Both the position numbers and the translations under genes were made by a program. The notes under the pieces were generated by a model, which was not told where the DNA came from, did no database searches, and saw only the letters and a program-made list of their open reading frames with translations. Positions 1 to 9,349 of a stretch of 64,000 bases of DNA are shown in pieces; within the stretch, counting starts at the first letter, position 1; every line of letters starts with the position of its first letter. The DNA is taken from NCBI RefSeq assembly GCF_024198175.1, contig NZ_JAJVKV010000004.1:1054001-1118000 (forward strand). The letters are read 5' to 3'. The DNA comes from Pyxidicoccus xibeiensis (GTDB taxonomy: Bacteria > Myxococcota > Myxococcia > Myxococcales > Myxococcaceae).

Positions 1-279
1 GTCCGGGGCGAGCACGACGAGGTGGTGCTGGAGGTCCACAACCAGGGCGAGCCGATTCCCGCCGAGCTGCTGCCGCGCATCTTCGACCCCTTCAAGGTCA
101 GCCCCACCCCCCAGGACCTGGCGAAGAAGAAGCGCAGCCTGGGGCTGGGGCTGTACATCGTCAGCCAGATTGCCAGCGTGCACGGCGGCAGCGTGGAGGT
201 GCACTCCAGCGCGGGGGAGGGCACCACCTTCACCGTGCACTGGCCCCGGGAGTCGAAACCCGAGTCCCCGGCGCGGTGA
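1..279 (+). CDS. Sensor histidine kinase, C-terminal ATPase fragment
   Basis: Only the last 92 codons are present; the reading frame runs in from the left edge. The fragment is the second half of a GHKL/HATPase_c domain. It has an F-box-like RIFDPFK and a G2 box (SLGLGLYIV), followed by the usual closing strand GEGTTFTVHWP. The domain binds ATP and phosphorylates the conserved histidine of a two-component kinase. The sensor and dimerisation parts lie outside the window, so the signal is unknown. The gene converges on the M20 peptidase gene with only 3 bp between the stop codons. Confidence 0.85.
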   Translation, partial: VRGEHDEVVLEVHNQGEPIPAELLPRIFDPFKVSPTPQDLAKKKRSLGLGLYIVSQIASVHGGSVEVHSSAGEGTTFTVHWPRESKPESPAR

Positions 280-282
280 GCG

Positions 283-1995
283 CTACTTCGCCGCGGGCGT
301 CAGGGCCAGCGTGTGGATGGCCTCGGCCAGCATCCGCGTGCCGGCGTCCAGGCTCTCCAGGGAGATGGACTCGTCCGGCGCGTGGCCCGTGTACAGCTCG
401 CCGGGGAAGCCGGGCCCGAAGTCCACCGCCTTGGGAAAGAGGCGCGCGTAGGTGCCGCCGCGCACGGACGCGGGCTTCGCGTCCGGGGCATTGCGGTGGC
501 GCTTGTAGATGTCCAGCAGCGTGGTGACGAGCGTGCCGGACGTGTCCGCCACGTGCGCGTCGCCCACGTAGCGGCCGGCGGCCTCCTTCACGCGCCCGCC
601 GGTGTCCTGCCCCACCTGCGCGGCGGCCTTGTCGAGCGCCGCGTTGAAGACGGCGGCCTCCTGCCCCTGGGGCCGGCGCATGTTGACGCCCAACGTCACC
701 TTGCCGTCCGCCACGCGCAGCACCGTGGGCGCGACGATGAGCGGCCCCATCAGCCCGTCGTCCTTGTACGCCACGCCCAGCTTCTGCCCGTGGTGGTCAC
801 CGTCGAAGCGTCCGGCCAGCACGCGCAGCATCGCGGCGATGCCGTTGTCCTCCAGCGGCAGGCGCGCGGCCACGGCGGACAAATCCCAGAGGGCGTTGTG
901 CCCCTCGTCGGCGATGGAGGCGTGCACGGCCTTGCCGTGGGTGGTGAGCACCACGGTGTCGCCCTCGCGCTTCACGTCGGCCTGGAGGGCGGCGCGCCCC
1001 GGCTTCAGTGCGGCCACGGCGGCCTGCACGTCCGCCAGGGCCTGCTCGGGCGTGCGGCCGGCGGCGGGCGCCAGCGTCAGCGTGGCGGCCCCGGGCACCT
1101 GCGTGAGGAACTCACCGCCCTTCACGTCCACCGCGCGCAGCGTGGCGGCGCCCTTCGCGGCCCCGGCGGAGGGAGCCTCACCTATCGCAGCCGCGCTCGG
1201 CGGAGCCTTGCCTCCCGGAGCCTTGCCTGCCGCAGCCGCACCTGCCGGACCCGCGCTCGGCGGAGCCTCGCTCGCCGGAGCCTCCAGGCTCCACGCGACG
1301 AAGCCGGACTGCGCGGCCACCACGGGGTAGTTGGAGTCCACGGAGATGACGTGCGTGGGCTTGGGCGTGGCGGCGGCGTACTTCGTCATCCCCGTCCAGT
1401 CGCTCTCCTCGCCGTTGCCGACGATGACCAGCACGCGGCCCTGCGGCTTCAGCCCCAGCTGCCGGGCGAAGTCGAGCGCCACCAGCGCCTGCGCCAGCGG
1501 CCCCTTGTCGTCCTCCACGCCCCGGCCGTAGAGGCGGCCGTCCTCGATGTAGGGCTCGAAGGGCGGCTTCTTCCACTCGTGCGCGGGAGCGGGCACCACG
1601 TCGCCGTGGAACACGAGCCCCAGCTGCGGCGCGCCCTCGCCCCAGGACAGCTCGAAGACGTCATTGCCTCCCACGGCGCGGTACGCCAGGCCGTGCGCCT
1701 TCGCCCACTTCTGGAGGAAGCGCCCCATGTCGGCGATGCCCGGGTTCTTCGCGGCGGGGGCCTCGCTGCTCACCGTCTTGAAGCGCACCAACTGCTGCGT
1801 CAGCTCCACCACCTCGTCCAGCGAGCAGGCTTTGACATAGGCGGCGTAGCGCTCGGCGGCCGGCATGCCCTTCATCGCCTTCTCGGAGAACCGGGCGGCG
1901 CGGGCCTTGGGGCTGCCCTGGCAGCGGGAGTTCTTCTCGGCGAGCGCGAGGGACGGGAGGACGCAGAGGAGTGCGGCGGTCAGTCGTAGGCGCAT
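283..1995 (-). CDS. Secreted M20-family metallopeptidase (dipeptidase type)
   Basis: 570 residues. I chose the ATG at 1995 because it starts a signal peptide (MRLRLTAALLCVLPSLALA); the frame is open further upstream but runs over the msrA gene. Zinc-binding and catalytic positions of the M20 family are visible: HGD at 130-132, the YGRGVEDDKGP segment at about 156-166, the GNGEES glutamates at 196-197 and D220. The product should be an exported di-zinc amino- or dipeptidase acting on short peptides or acylated amino acids. The odd part is a low-complexity Ala/Pro/Gly insertion at about residues 239-283 in the lid region, made of short imperfect repeats. It is absent from standard M20 enzymes. 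Confidence 0.85.
   Translation of the reverse strand: MRLRLTAALLCVLPSLALAEKNSRCQGSPKARAARFSEKAMKGMPAAERYAAYVKACSLDEVVELTQQLVRFKTVSSEAPAAKNPGIADMGRFLQKWAKAHGLAYRAVGGNDVFELSWGEGAPQLGLVFHGDVVPAPAHEWKKPPFEPYIEDGRLYGRGVEDDKGPLAQALVALDFARQLGLKPQGRVLVIVGNGEESDWTGMTKYAAATPKPTHVISVDSNYPVVAAQSGFVAWSLEAPASEAPPSAGPAGAAAAGKAPGGKAPPSAAAIGEAPSAGAAKGAATLRAVDVKGGEFLTQVPGAATLTLAPAAGRTPEQALADVQAAVAALKPGRAALQADVKREGDTVVLTTHGKAVHASIADEGHNALWDLSAVAARLPLEDNGIAAMLRVLAGRFDGDHHGQKLGVAYKDDGLMGPLIVAPTVLRVADGKVTLGVNMRRPQGQEAAVFNAALDKAAAQVGQDTGGRVKEAAGRYVGDAHVADTSGTLVTTLLDIYKRHRNAPDAKPASVRGGTYARLFPKAVDFGPGFPGELYTGHAPDESISLESLDAGTRMLAEAIHTLALTPAAK
1147..1281 (-). repeat. Short tandem repeats encoding an Ala/Pro/Gly insertion in the M20 peptidase
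   Basis: This 135-bp in-frame segment consists of imperfect 15- to 18-bp repeats (variants of ggagccttgcctgccg) encoding GKAPGGKAPPSAAA-like sequence. It sits inside a conserved enzyme fold and preserves the frame, as expected for slipped-strand expansion in coding DNA. Confidence 0.6.
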
Positions 1996-2118
1996 GTGGG
2001 GGGACCGTAGTCGAGCGGAGCGGGCCAGCCCACCGGAGGCGCGGGCCATCCACCCTCCGCCCGGCTGCCTGCTCCGTCTGGGGGTGAAACCGGACGGGGA
2101 GGCCGCTATTCCTGGGGC

Positions 2119-2775
<657 letters not shown>

Positions 2776-3080
2776 GCGTGCTGTAACCCGGTGGCACTCC
2801 GCCACGCGTGAGCCCTCCGCTTGGCGGAAGCCATTTCCCCCTGCAACCTGACAGCAGCCGCAACCCGGTAGAAATCCAGCCAGGGTGACTGGAGGCGTGT
2901 GTCCGGAGCTTGCACGGGGAAGACATGGCTTGCCGCGTTATCCGGACCTGGTTTGACTTTATCCAGAGTCCGAACAATTAGAATCAGCCTCAGAAAGGAA
3001 AGGACCGCTCGGGCGCAGCCTCTCCTCGACAGCCGCTGACGCACCCCCTCCCCCACTTCCTCCAGCGGTCCGCTTTTCCC
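2776..3080. other. 305-bp intergenic region upstream of the GH3 gene
   Basis: There is no credible gene here. The region is less GC-rich than its surroundings between about 2930 and 3000 and contains the weak promoter-like elements listed separately. The last 80 bases before the GH3 start are C-rich and lack a clear Shine-Dalgarno sequence. Confidence 0.6.
2953..2984 (+). promoter_or_regulatory. Possible sigma70-like promoter of the GH3 gene
   Basis: TTGACT at 2953-2958 is followed by TAGAAT at 2979-2984. The 20-bp spacing is longer than ideal. It lies in the only AT-richer stretch of the intergenic region, about 100 bp before the start codon. This is a sequence resemblance only. Confidence 0.3.
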
Positions 3081-6000
3081 ATGAGTGTGCCGATTCGTCG
3101 TGTGCAGGCCGCGCACGGCCCCTGGTCATGGCTGGCCAGGGCCTGCGCGGTGGTCGCGGTATTGGGTGTGGTGGCGGTGGGTTCAGCGGCTCAGGCCCAG
3201 GCGAACCTGGCCCTCAACCGGCCGGTGGTGACGTCCTCGGCGGAGCCGGGGCTCACCGGCAACTTCGCGGTGGACGGCAACGCCGGCACGCGGTGGGGCA
3301 GCGGCTTCACCGCGAACGAGTGGCTCTACGTGGACCTCGGCACCAGCCAGGCCATCTCCCGCGTGGTGCTGACGTGGGAGACGGCGTACGGCCGGGGCTA
3401 CACCATCCAGACCTCCAACGACGCGACGAACTGGCAGAACGTGCGCGTCATCACCGACGGCGACGGCGGCACGGATGACCTGGCGGTGACGGGCACCGGC
3501 CGCTACGTCCGCGTCCTCGGGCAGGTGCGCGGTGCTATCGACTACGGCTACTCGCTGTGGGAGCTCGCCATCTACGGCGCCACCGCGCCCACGGGAGACC
3601 TGGCCCGGGGCCGGCCCGCCACCGCCTCCACGGTGGAGGCCAACGCCGCCCACCTCGCGGCCCAGTACGCGTTCGACGGTGACGCGACGACGCGCTGGTC
3701 CTCCGAGTCCCTGGAGGCCCAGTGGATTCGCGTGGACCTCGGCTCCTCGCAGCAGCTCGGCAGGGTGGTGCTGAACTGGGAGGGCGCGTACGGCAAGCAG
3801 TACGCCCTCGAGGGCTCCACCGACGGCACCACCTGGACGGCGCTGGCGCCCACCATCACCGACGGCGCCCCGGGCAGCCGCGCCATCACCGTGTCGGGCA
3901 CCGCCCGCTACGTGCGCATGCGTGGCATCGAGCGTGGCACCGGCTACGGCTACTCGCTCTGGTCCTTCGAGGTCTACGCGCCGGGCGGCGGCCCGCAGGA
4001 CCCGCCTCCGCAGACCACGAACCAGACGGTGAAGCTGATGTTCCCGGAGCTCGCCTACGCGAAGATCAACGTCTCGCCCGCGCCCATCAGCGTCACGCCG
4101 ACGCCGGAGGAAGGCAACACCACGCCGTCGGTGCGCAACCCGCCCGGGCCCTTCACCTACGAGCTGACCTTCCCGCCCAACACCACCGTCACGATGTCGA
4201 AGAACCAGTTCTCGCCCACCCAGCCGAACACGGACATCCGCCTGGCCGTCACCACGTCCACCGGCACCGTGCTCCGGGGACAGACTGTCTCCGCGCTGGC
4301 GGTGCAGGGCGCGGAGTGGAAGGTGGAGATCTACTCCACGGGCGGGCCCACGGACCCTCGCGACCGCACCATCATCCCGGACCCTTACGTCGCGCCTCCG
4401 CCGCCCCCGGTGGCCGGAGCCTTCCCCGTCATCGCGCCCGCCAACGGCGCGATGATTACGACCACGCGCCGCCCCACGCTGCAGTGGTCCGCCGCCACCG
4501 GAGCGACGAACTATCAGGTCTACGTCAACGTCAGCCGCAACGACTACGACTGGATGGCGCCGGGCAGCCTGCTGGACCGCTACACGCTGATGGCCACCGT
4601 CACCGGCACCTCGTGGACGCTGACCGAGGACCTGCCGGACCGCTGGACGTACAAGTGGTACGTCGTCGCCACGTTCCCCAGCGGCAACACCAGCCGCTCG
4701 GACCTGCGCACCTTCTCCGTCTACCTGCCGGTGGTGGAGACGGCCGCCGACGGCGTCAACCTCATCAACGGCGCGCGAGACCTCAACAAGAACGGCACCC
4801 TCGAGCCGTACGAGGACTGGCGCAACCCCATCTCCGTGCGCGTGAACGACCTGATGGGCCGGATGACGCGAGAGGAGAAGGCGCTGCAGATGTTCTTCGA
4901 TGCCAAGACGGTGCCCGCGGCGGGCTTCACCATGGGGCCCTTGAGCCCGCAGGACATCGTCGACTTCCAGCGGGCCTCCGCGGCCACGCGGCTGGGAATC
5001 CCTCACGTCGACGCGGGTGACACCATCCACGGCTACAAGACGAGCTGGCCCACGCAGCCCGCGCTCGCCGCGTCCCGGGACCTCGACACCGTCTACGAGC
5101 TGGGCGACATGCAGCGCCGCGAGCAGCTCGCCATCGGCAGCCGGGGCACGCTCTCCCCGCTGGCGGAGGTCGGCACCAAGGTGCTCTATCCGCGCATCCA
5201 GGAGGGCGGCGGCGAGGACGCCGACCTGGCCGCGGGCATGACGCGCGCCCTCGTCGCCGGCCTGCAGGGCGGCCCCGAGGTGAACCCGCACTCCATCTGG
5301 GTGACGACGAAGCACTGGCCGGGCCAGGGCGCGGGCGGCGAGGCCGGCATCACCTACGACGGCACCACCATCCACTACCACATGCGTCCGTGGCACGCGG
5401 CCATCGAGGCGGGCACCAGCGGCATCATGCCGGGCTACGCCGGCAGCTGGCTCCTGGGGCCCGAGGGCTACGGCGCCGGTGACAACCCGAGCATCATCAA
5501 CTACCTGCGCCAGAAGCTCGGCTACAACGGCGTGGTCTGCTCGGACTGGCTGCCGTCGGGCGCGTGGGTGCGCTCGGCCACGGCGGGCTCGGACGTCATG
5601 GGCGGCGCCACCCCCACGCAGTGGGCGGACTTCGCGACGGCCGTCTCCGAGACGCGCATCAACGAGGCCACGCGCCGCATCCTCGACCTCAAGTTCCGCC
5701 TGGGCGTCTTCGAGGACCCGTACCGCCGCGGCCCCGCCGGCACCTCCGAGTGGCACACCGCCGACCACAAGGCGCTGGCCCGCCGCGCCGCACAGGGGGC
5801 CATGACGCTGCTCAAGAACGACGGCGCCCTGCCGCTGCGCCTGTCCGCGGGCGCGAGCATCGTCGTCGCCGGCCCGCGCGCGGACGACACGGCCTGCATG
5901 GTGACGTGGCGCTCGGACTTCCACGGCACGGAGTTCGGGGACCTGACCATCTACCAGGCCATCAAGCAGCGCGCGGAGGCCGCGGGCATCACCGTCTACA

Positions 6001-7538
6001 AGGACAACGCGCCCGCGGGCGTCACGCCGAACGCCGCCATCGTCGTGGTGGGCGAGAGCTACTTCACCCACGGCACCGAGTGGGACAAGGAGAAGCCCTA
6101 CCTGCCGGGCGACCCGATTGGCCCGGCGCACGACGCCAAGTGGGGCAACCAGTACGGCATCATCACCGGCTTCAAGTCGCGGAACATCCCCACGACGACG
6201 GTGCTCATCCTGCCGCGCCCGTACATCCTGACCAACGTCGTCCCCCAGACGAACGCGCTGCTGGTGGCGTACCGTCCCGGCGACATGGGCGGCCTCGCCG
6301 TGGCCGACGTCCTCTTCGGCGACGTGCTCCCGCGCGGCATGCTCCCGTGGCAGCTGCCGCGTGGCATGGACCAGATTGGCACCGACGTGGAGGCCGGCCA
6401 GATTGAGCGCTGGGACTACCCGTTCGACCTGGGCGCCACCACCGCCCAGCGCGCGGAGATTCGCGCCAGGATTGCGGCGGGCCAGCCCATCCTTCCCATC
6501 TACGGCAACCCGCTCTTCCAGTACGGCGCGGGCATCCAGGGCTTCGGGCTGGTGGACGCGACGCCGCCCACGGCCTTCACCCTGCTGACGCCGGCGCCCG
6601 GCTCCACCATCACCACGAAGCCCAGCTTCACCTGGTCGGCGAGCAGCGACCCGCAGACGGGCATCCACCGCTACGAGGTCTTCGTGGACGGCAGCCCGTT
6701 CCCGGTGGCGACGACGCGCACGACGTCCGCCACGCTGAACACCGCCATCGGCAACGGCGCGCACACCTGGTTCGTGAGGGCCTACAACTGGGCGGGGGGC
6801 GTCACCACCTCGGCCACGGCCACCTTCACGCTCAACGACACCACGCCTCCCGCGACCTTCGCGGCGCTGCTCCCGGCGGCGGGCACCACGGTGCCGGGCG
6901 CCACCACGACGTTCACCTGGGAGCAGACGACGGACGTCGGCGCGGGGGTGTCCCGGTACATCCTGGTGCTGGACGGCACGGAGCGCTCGCCCACGGTGAC
7001 GCCGCGCGCGTACGTGGGGCTAACCACAAACCTGTCGCTGGGCCGCAACGCGGTGGCCACCTCCAACGAGTTCGGCACCGCGGGCGACGCGGTGGACGGC
7101 AGCATGGCCACGCGCTGGTCCAGCCGCAACGACGTGGCCAACCCCGACACCGAGTCCATCACCGTGGACCTGGGCGCCGTGCACTCCATCAAGCGGGTGG
7201 TGCTCAAGTGGGAGGCCGCGTACGGCCGCCAGTACGTGGTGGAGACGTCCGTCGACGGCGCCACCGGCTGGCAGACGCTGCGCAGCGTCACCACCGGTGA
7301 CGGCGGTGAGGACGTGCTGGACGGCCTGAGCGGCGTCGGCCGCTACGTGCGCATGCGCGGCGTGCAGCGCCAGACGACCTACGGCTACTCGCTGTGGGAG
7401 TTCGAGGTGTACGGCGTGGGGACGGAGCAGCTGTCCGTCACCGGGCTGAACGCCGGCAGCCACACCTGGCGCGTGCGCGCGGTGGACGGGGCGAACAACA
7501 GCACCCTCTCCACCGGCCCCATCACCTTCACGAAGTAG
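3081..7538 (+). CDS. Secreted glycoside hydrolase family 3 protein with three F5/8C (discoidin) domains
   Basis: 1485 residues with an N-terminal signal peptide (cleavage probably after AQA near residue 40). Two F5/8 type C carbohydrate-binding domains lie at about 41-167 and 175-303. A linker and an Fn3-like region (about 450-555) precede the GH3 N-terminal barrel (about 560-870), which has KHWPGQG and VCSDW with the probable nucleophile D822. The GH3 C-terminal sandwich (about 900-1150) and two Fn3/Ig-like modules follow, then a third discoidin domain (about 1315-1435). It is expected to be an extracellular beta-glucosidase or related exo-glycosidase anchored to polysaccharide. It is much longer than a typical GH3 enzyme (about 750 residues). 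A strong hairpin follows the gene, so it is probably monocistronic. Confidence 0.9.
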   Translation: MSVPIRRVQAAHGPWSWLARACAVVAVLGVVAVGSAAQAQANLALNRPVVTSSAEPGLTGNFAVDGNAGTRWGSGFTANEWLYVDLGTSQAISRVVLTWETAYGRGYTIQTSNDATNWQNVRVITDGDGGTDDLAVTGTGRYVRVLGQVRGAIDYGYSLWELAIYGATAPTGDLARGRPATASTVEANAAHLAAQYAFDGDATTRWSSESLEAQWIRVDLGSSQQLGRVVLNWEGAYGKQYALEGSTDGTTWTALAPTITDGAPGSRAITVSGTARYVRMRGIERGTGYGYSLWSFEVYAPGGGPQDPPPQTTNQTVKLMFPELAYAKINVSPAPISVTPTPEEGNTTPSVRNPPGPFTYELTFPPNTTVTMSKNQFSPTQPNTDIRLAVTTSTGTVLRGQTVSALAVQGAEWKVEIYSTGGPTDPRDRTIIPDPYVAPPPPPVAGAFPVIAPANGAMITTTRRPTLQWSAATGATNYQVYVNVSRNDYDWMAPGSLLDRYTLMATVTGTSWTLTEDLPDRWTYKWYVVATFPSGNTSRSDLRTFSVYLPVVETAADGVNLINGARDLNKNGTLEPYEDWRNPISVRVNDLMGRMTREEKALQMFFDAKTVPAAGFTMGPLSPQDIVDFQRASAATRLGIPHVDAGDTIHGYKTSWPTQPALAASRDLDTVYELGDMQRREQLAIGSRGTLSPLAEVGTKVLYPRIQEGGGEDADLAAGMTRALVAGLQGGPEVNPHSIWVTTKHWPGQGAGGEAGITYDGTTIHYHMRPWHAAIEAGTSGIMPGYAGSWLLGPEGYGAGDNPSIINYLRQKLGYNGVVCSDWLPSGAWVRSATAGSDVMGGATPTQWADFATAVSETRINEATRRILDLKFRLGVFEDPYRRGPAGTSEWHTADHKALARRAAQGAMTLLKNDGALPLRLSAGASIVVAGPRADDTACMVTWRSDFHGTEFGDLTIYQAIKQRAEAAGITVYKDNAPAGVTPNAAIVVVGESYFTHGTEWDKEKPYLPGDPIGPAHDAKWGNQYGIITGFKSRNIPTTTVLILPRPYILTNVVPQTNALLVAYRPGDMGGLAVADVLFGDVLPRGMLPWQLPRGMDQIGTDVEAGQIERWDYPFDLGATTAQRAEIRARIAAGQPILPIYGNPLFQYGAGIQGFGLVDATPPTAFTLLTPAPGSTITTKPSFTWSASSDPQTGIHRYEVFVDGSPFPVATTRTTSATLNTAIGNGAHTWFVRAYNWAGGVTTSATATFTLNDTTPPATFAALLPAAGTTVPGATTTFTWEQTTDVGAGVSRYILVLDGTERSPTVTPRAYVGLTTNLSLGRNAVATSNEFGTAGDAVDGSMATRWSSRNDVANPDTESITVDLGAVHSIKRVVLKWEAAYGRQYVVETSVDGATGWQTLRSVTTGDGGEDVLDGLSGVGRYVRMRGVQRQTTYGYSLWEFEVYGVGTEQLSVTGLNAGSHTWRVRAVDGANNSTLSTGPITFTK

Positions 7539-7566
7539 CCCCTTCGGGAAGCACGTGGAAACCCCC

Positions 7567-7608
7567 GACCCCGTCGGCCCCTCCTCCGAGGGGCTGGCGG
7601 GGTCTTTG
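7567..7608 (+). terminator. Intrinsic terminator after the GH3 gene
   Basis: A 17-bp stem (7567-7583 pairing with 7588-7604, two G-U wobbles, 4-nt loop) is followed by TTT at 7605-7607. It starts 28 bp after the GH3 stop codon. The T-run is short, but the stem is very stable. Confidence 0.75.
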
Positions 7609-7706
7609 CGTGGGGACCTGTCCTCCGGGGCACCGCGGGGAGGCGAGCCACCCGTGCGTGGTATAGGGCGCATGACCGGGCAGGCCGTCTGCCTCCGTAT
7701 CTCCTT

Positions 7707-9332
7707 ATGTCCATGCGCCGACCTCTCCCCCCGCTCGCGGCCGCCCTCGTCACGCTGCTCGCCACCCTCCCCGCATGCCAGCCCGGCGAGCCGGAGCCGC
7801 CGCCTCCAGGCCCCACGCCGTGCGCGCCCAACCCGTGCACCGAGCCGCACCGCACCGTCTGTACGGCGGTGGACGACACCACGCACCAGTGCGGCTGTGA
7901 TGCCGGCTACCGCCTGAGGGCGGGCCAGTGTGTGGAGATACCGCCCACGTGCCCCGGCCTCGAGCAGAGGCCGGGAGGTGATGCCCTCGAGTTCGATGAC
8001 TGTCCCGAGCGAGCCATCGACCTCGCCCCCTCGAGCCAGGTCCTGGAGGGCCGCACGCTCTTCCCGGAGCTGGACAAGGACCATTTCCGCCTCCAGGTCC
8101 GCGAGGGGGCCCTCTACCGTGTCCGCGCGGAGTCGCTCATGACGCACGCCCTGGACATCCTCACCGAGGACGGCCTGCGGACGGTGACGGGGCACCATGG
8201 GGCCGTGCAGGTGGCGGTGACGCACTTCAAGGCACCGTCGTCCGCGCCGCTGCTGGCACGGCTGATCTCCAGGGACCCTCTGGGCGATGGGGCCTACCGG
8301 CTCCTCTTCGAGGAGCTCCCCCCGGATGACCATGGGGACGACGAGAATCGCGCGAGCCCCCTGCTCCCGTCGTCACCGCCCTTCCAGGGCACCTTCGAGT
8401 GGCACCAGGATGTGGATGCCTTCACCTTCGTCCCCACCGCCGGCCACCACTACGGTGTGACCTGTGAGGCGAACGACGGCAGGGTGTGCGAGCAGTTCCT
8501 GTCTCCCCAGGGCCGGCGGCCCGCCCCGGCGGCAATCTGGTCCCGGCAGGAGCTGCGCATCGAGGCCCTGGATGCCACGCCCTACGTGGTGCTGGTGCGC
8601 GCGCACGCGTTCCTGCCGTATCCCTACACCCTCCACCTCAGGGACCTCGGCCCGGATGACCACCCGGACGGCAGCTCCAACGGCACGCCGGTGGCGCCAG
8701 GCGGCCCGGCCCTCACGGGGACGCTCCTGCTGGAGACGGACGTGGATGCCTTCACCTTCACCGCCCAGGCCGGGCATGTCTACCAGCTCGACTGTGCGGA
8801 CCAGCGCGGCAGGCTCCGGGTCTCGCTCAGGGACGCTGCCGGGAACCTCGTGGGCAGGCAGGCGCCGTCCAATGACATCTTCTACGCCGAGACGCAGACG
8901 GACGGACCGCACACCCTGCAACTGAGCCCGCGGCTGACCTGGCTGACGGGGACGTACTCGTGCCGGCTCACGGACCAGGGGCTCGACGACCACGGCGACA
9001 CGTGGGAGCTCGCGACCCCGATGACGGCGGCGGAGGTCTCCGGGGAGCTCCAGTACGACGGCGACGTGGACTTCGCCTCCGCCCGGACGACGCCGGGCGT
9101 CGACTACCGCGTGACGCTGACCGCCGGCTCCGTGGAGCGGGTGGGCCTGCGCATCACCACGTCCAGGGGAGCCCTGCTCGGCACCGGCACGGCCGGGACC
9201 ACGCCCGTGGACATCACCTTCAGGGCCAACACCGAGACCACGCACTTCGGCCTGAGCAGCGCCGACGACTTCCCGAAGATGGGCACCTGGTCCCTGCGGC
9301 TGGAAGAAGCGGGCGCCCAGCCCCTCCCCTGA
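7707..9332 (+). CDS. Lipoprotein with EGF-like domain and four PPC-like modules
   Basis: 541 residues. The signal peptide ends in a lipobox (TLPAC, C24), so this is a predicted lipoprotein. A cysteine-rich EGF-like segment at about 37-75 (CAPNPCTEP...CGCDAGY...QC) is followed by four modules of about 100 residues. Each module opens with a DD-rich signature (DDCPERA or DDHGDD-like) and contains a DVDAFTF...AGH.Y strand pair. This resembles bacterial pre-peptidase C-terminal (PPC) beta-sandwich domains. No catalytic domain is visible, so an adhesive or surface structural role is the best guess. A longer paralogue follows 17 bp downstream, probably in the same transcript. Confidence 0.8.
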   Translation: MSMRRPLPPLAAALVTLLATLPACQPGEPEPPPPGPTPCAPNPCTEPHRTVCTAVDDTTHQCGCDAGYRLRAGQCVEIPPTCPGLEQRPGGDALEFDDCPERAIDLAPSSQVLEGRTLFPELDKDHFRLQVREGALYRVRAESLMTHALDILTEDGLRTVTGHHGAVQVAVTHFKAPSSAPLLARLISRDPLGDGAYRLLFEELPPDDHGDDENRASPLLPSSPPFQGTFEWHQDVDAFTFVPTAGHHYGVTCEANDGRVCEQFLSPQGRRPAPAAIWSRQELRIEALDATPYVVLVRAHAFLPYPYTLHLRDLGPDDHPDGSSNGTPVAPGGPALTGTLLLETDVDAFTFTAQAGHVYQLDCADQRGRLRVSLRDAAGNLVGRQAPSNDIFYAETQTDGPHTLQLSPRLTWLTGTYSCRLTDQGLDDHGDTWELATPMTAAEVSGELQYDGDVDFASARTTPGVDYRVTLTAGSVERVGLRITTSRGALLGTGTAGTTPVDITFRANTETTHFGLSSADDFPKMGTWSLRLEEAGAQPLP

Positions 9333-9349
9333 CCTTCCCTTCCCCTCCC

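Noticed and set aside
3183..6764. Very long open frame antisense to the GH3 gene
   Set aside because: Its Arg/Gly/Ala-rich translation has no domain, and it is exactly what third-position GC bias produces opposite a real gene. The sense frame has clear catalytic and discoidin domains.
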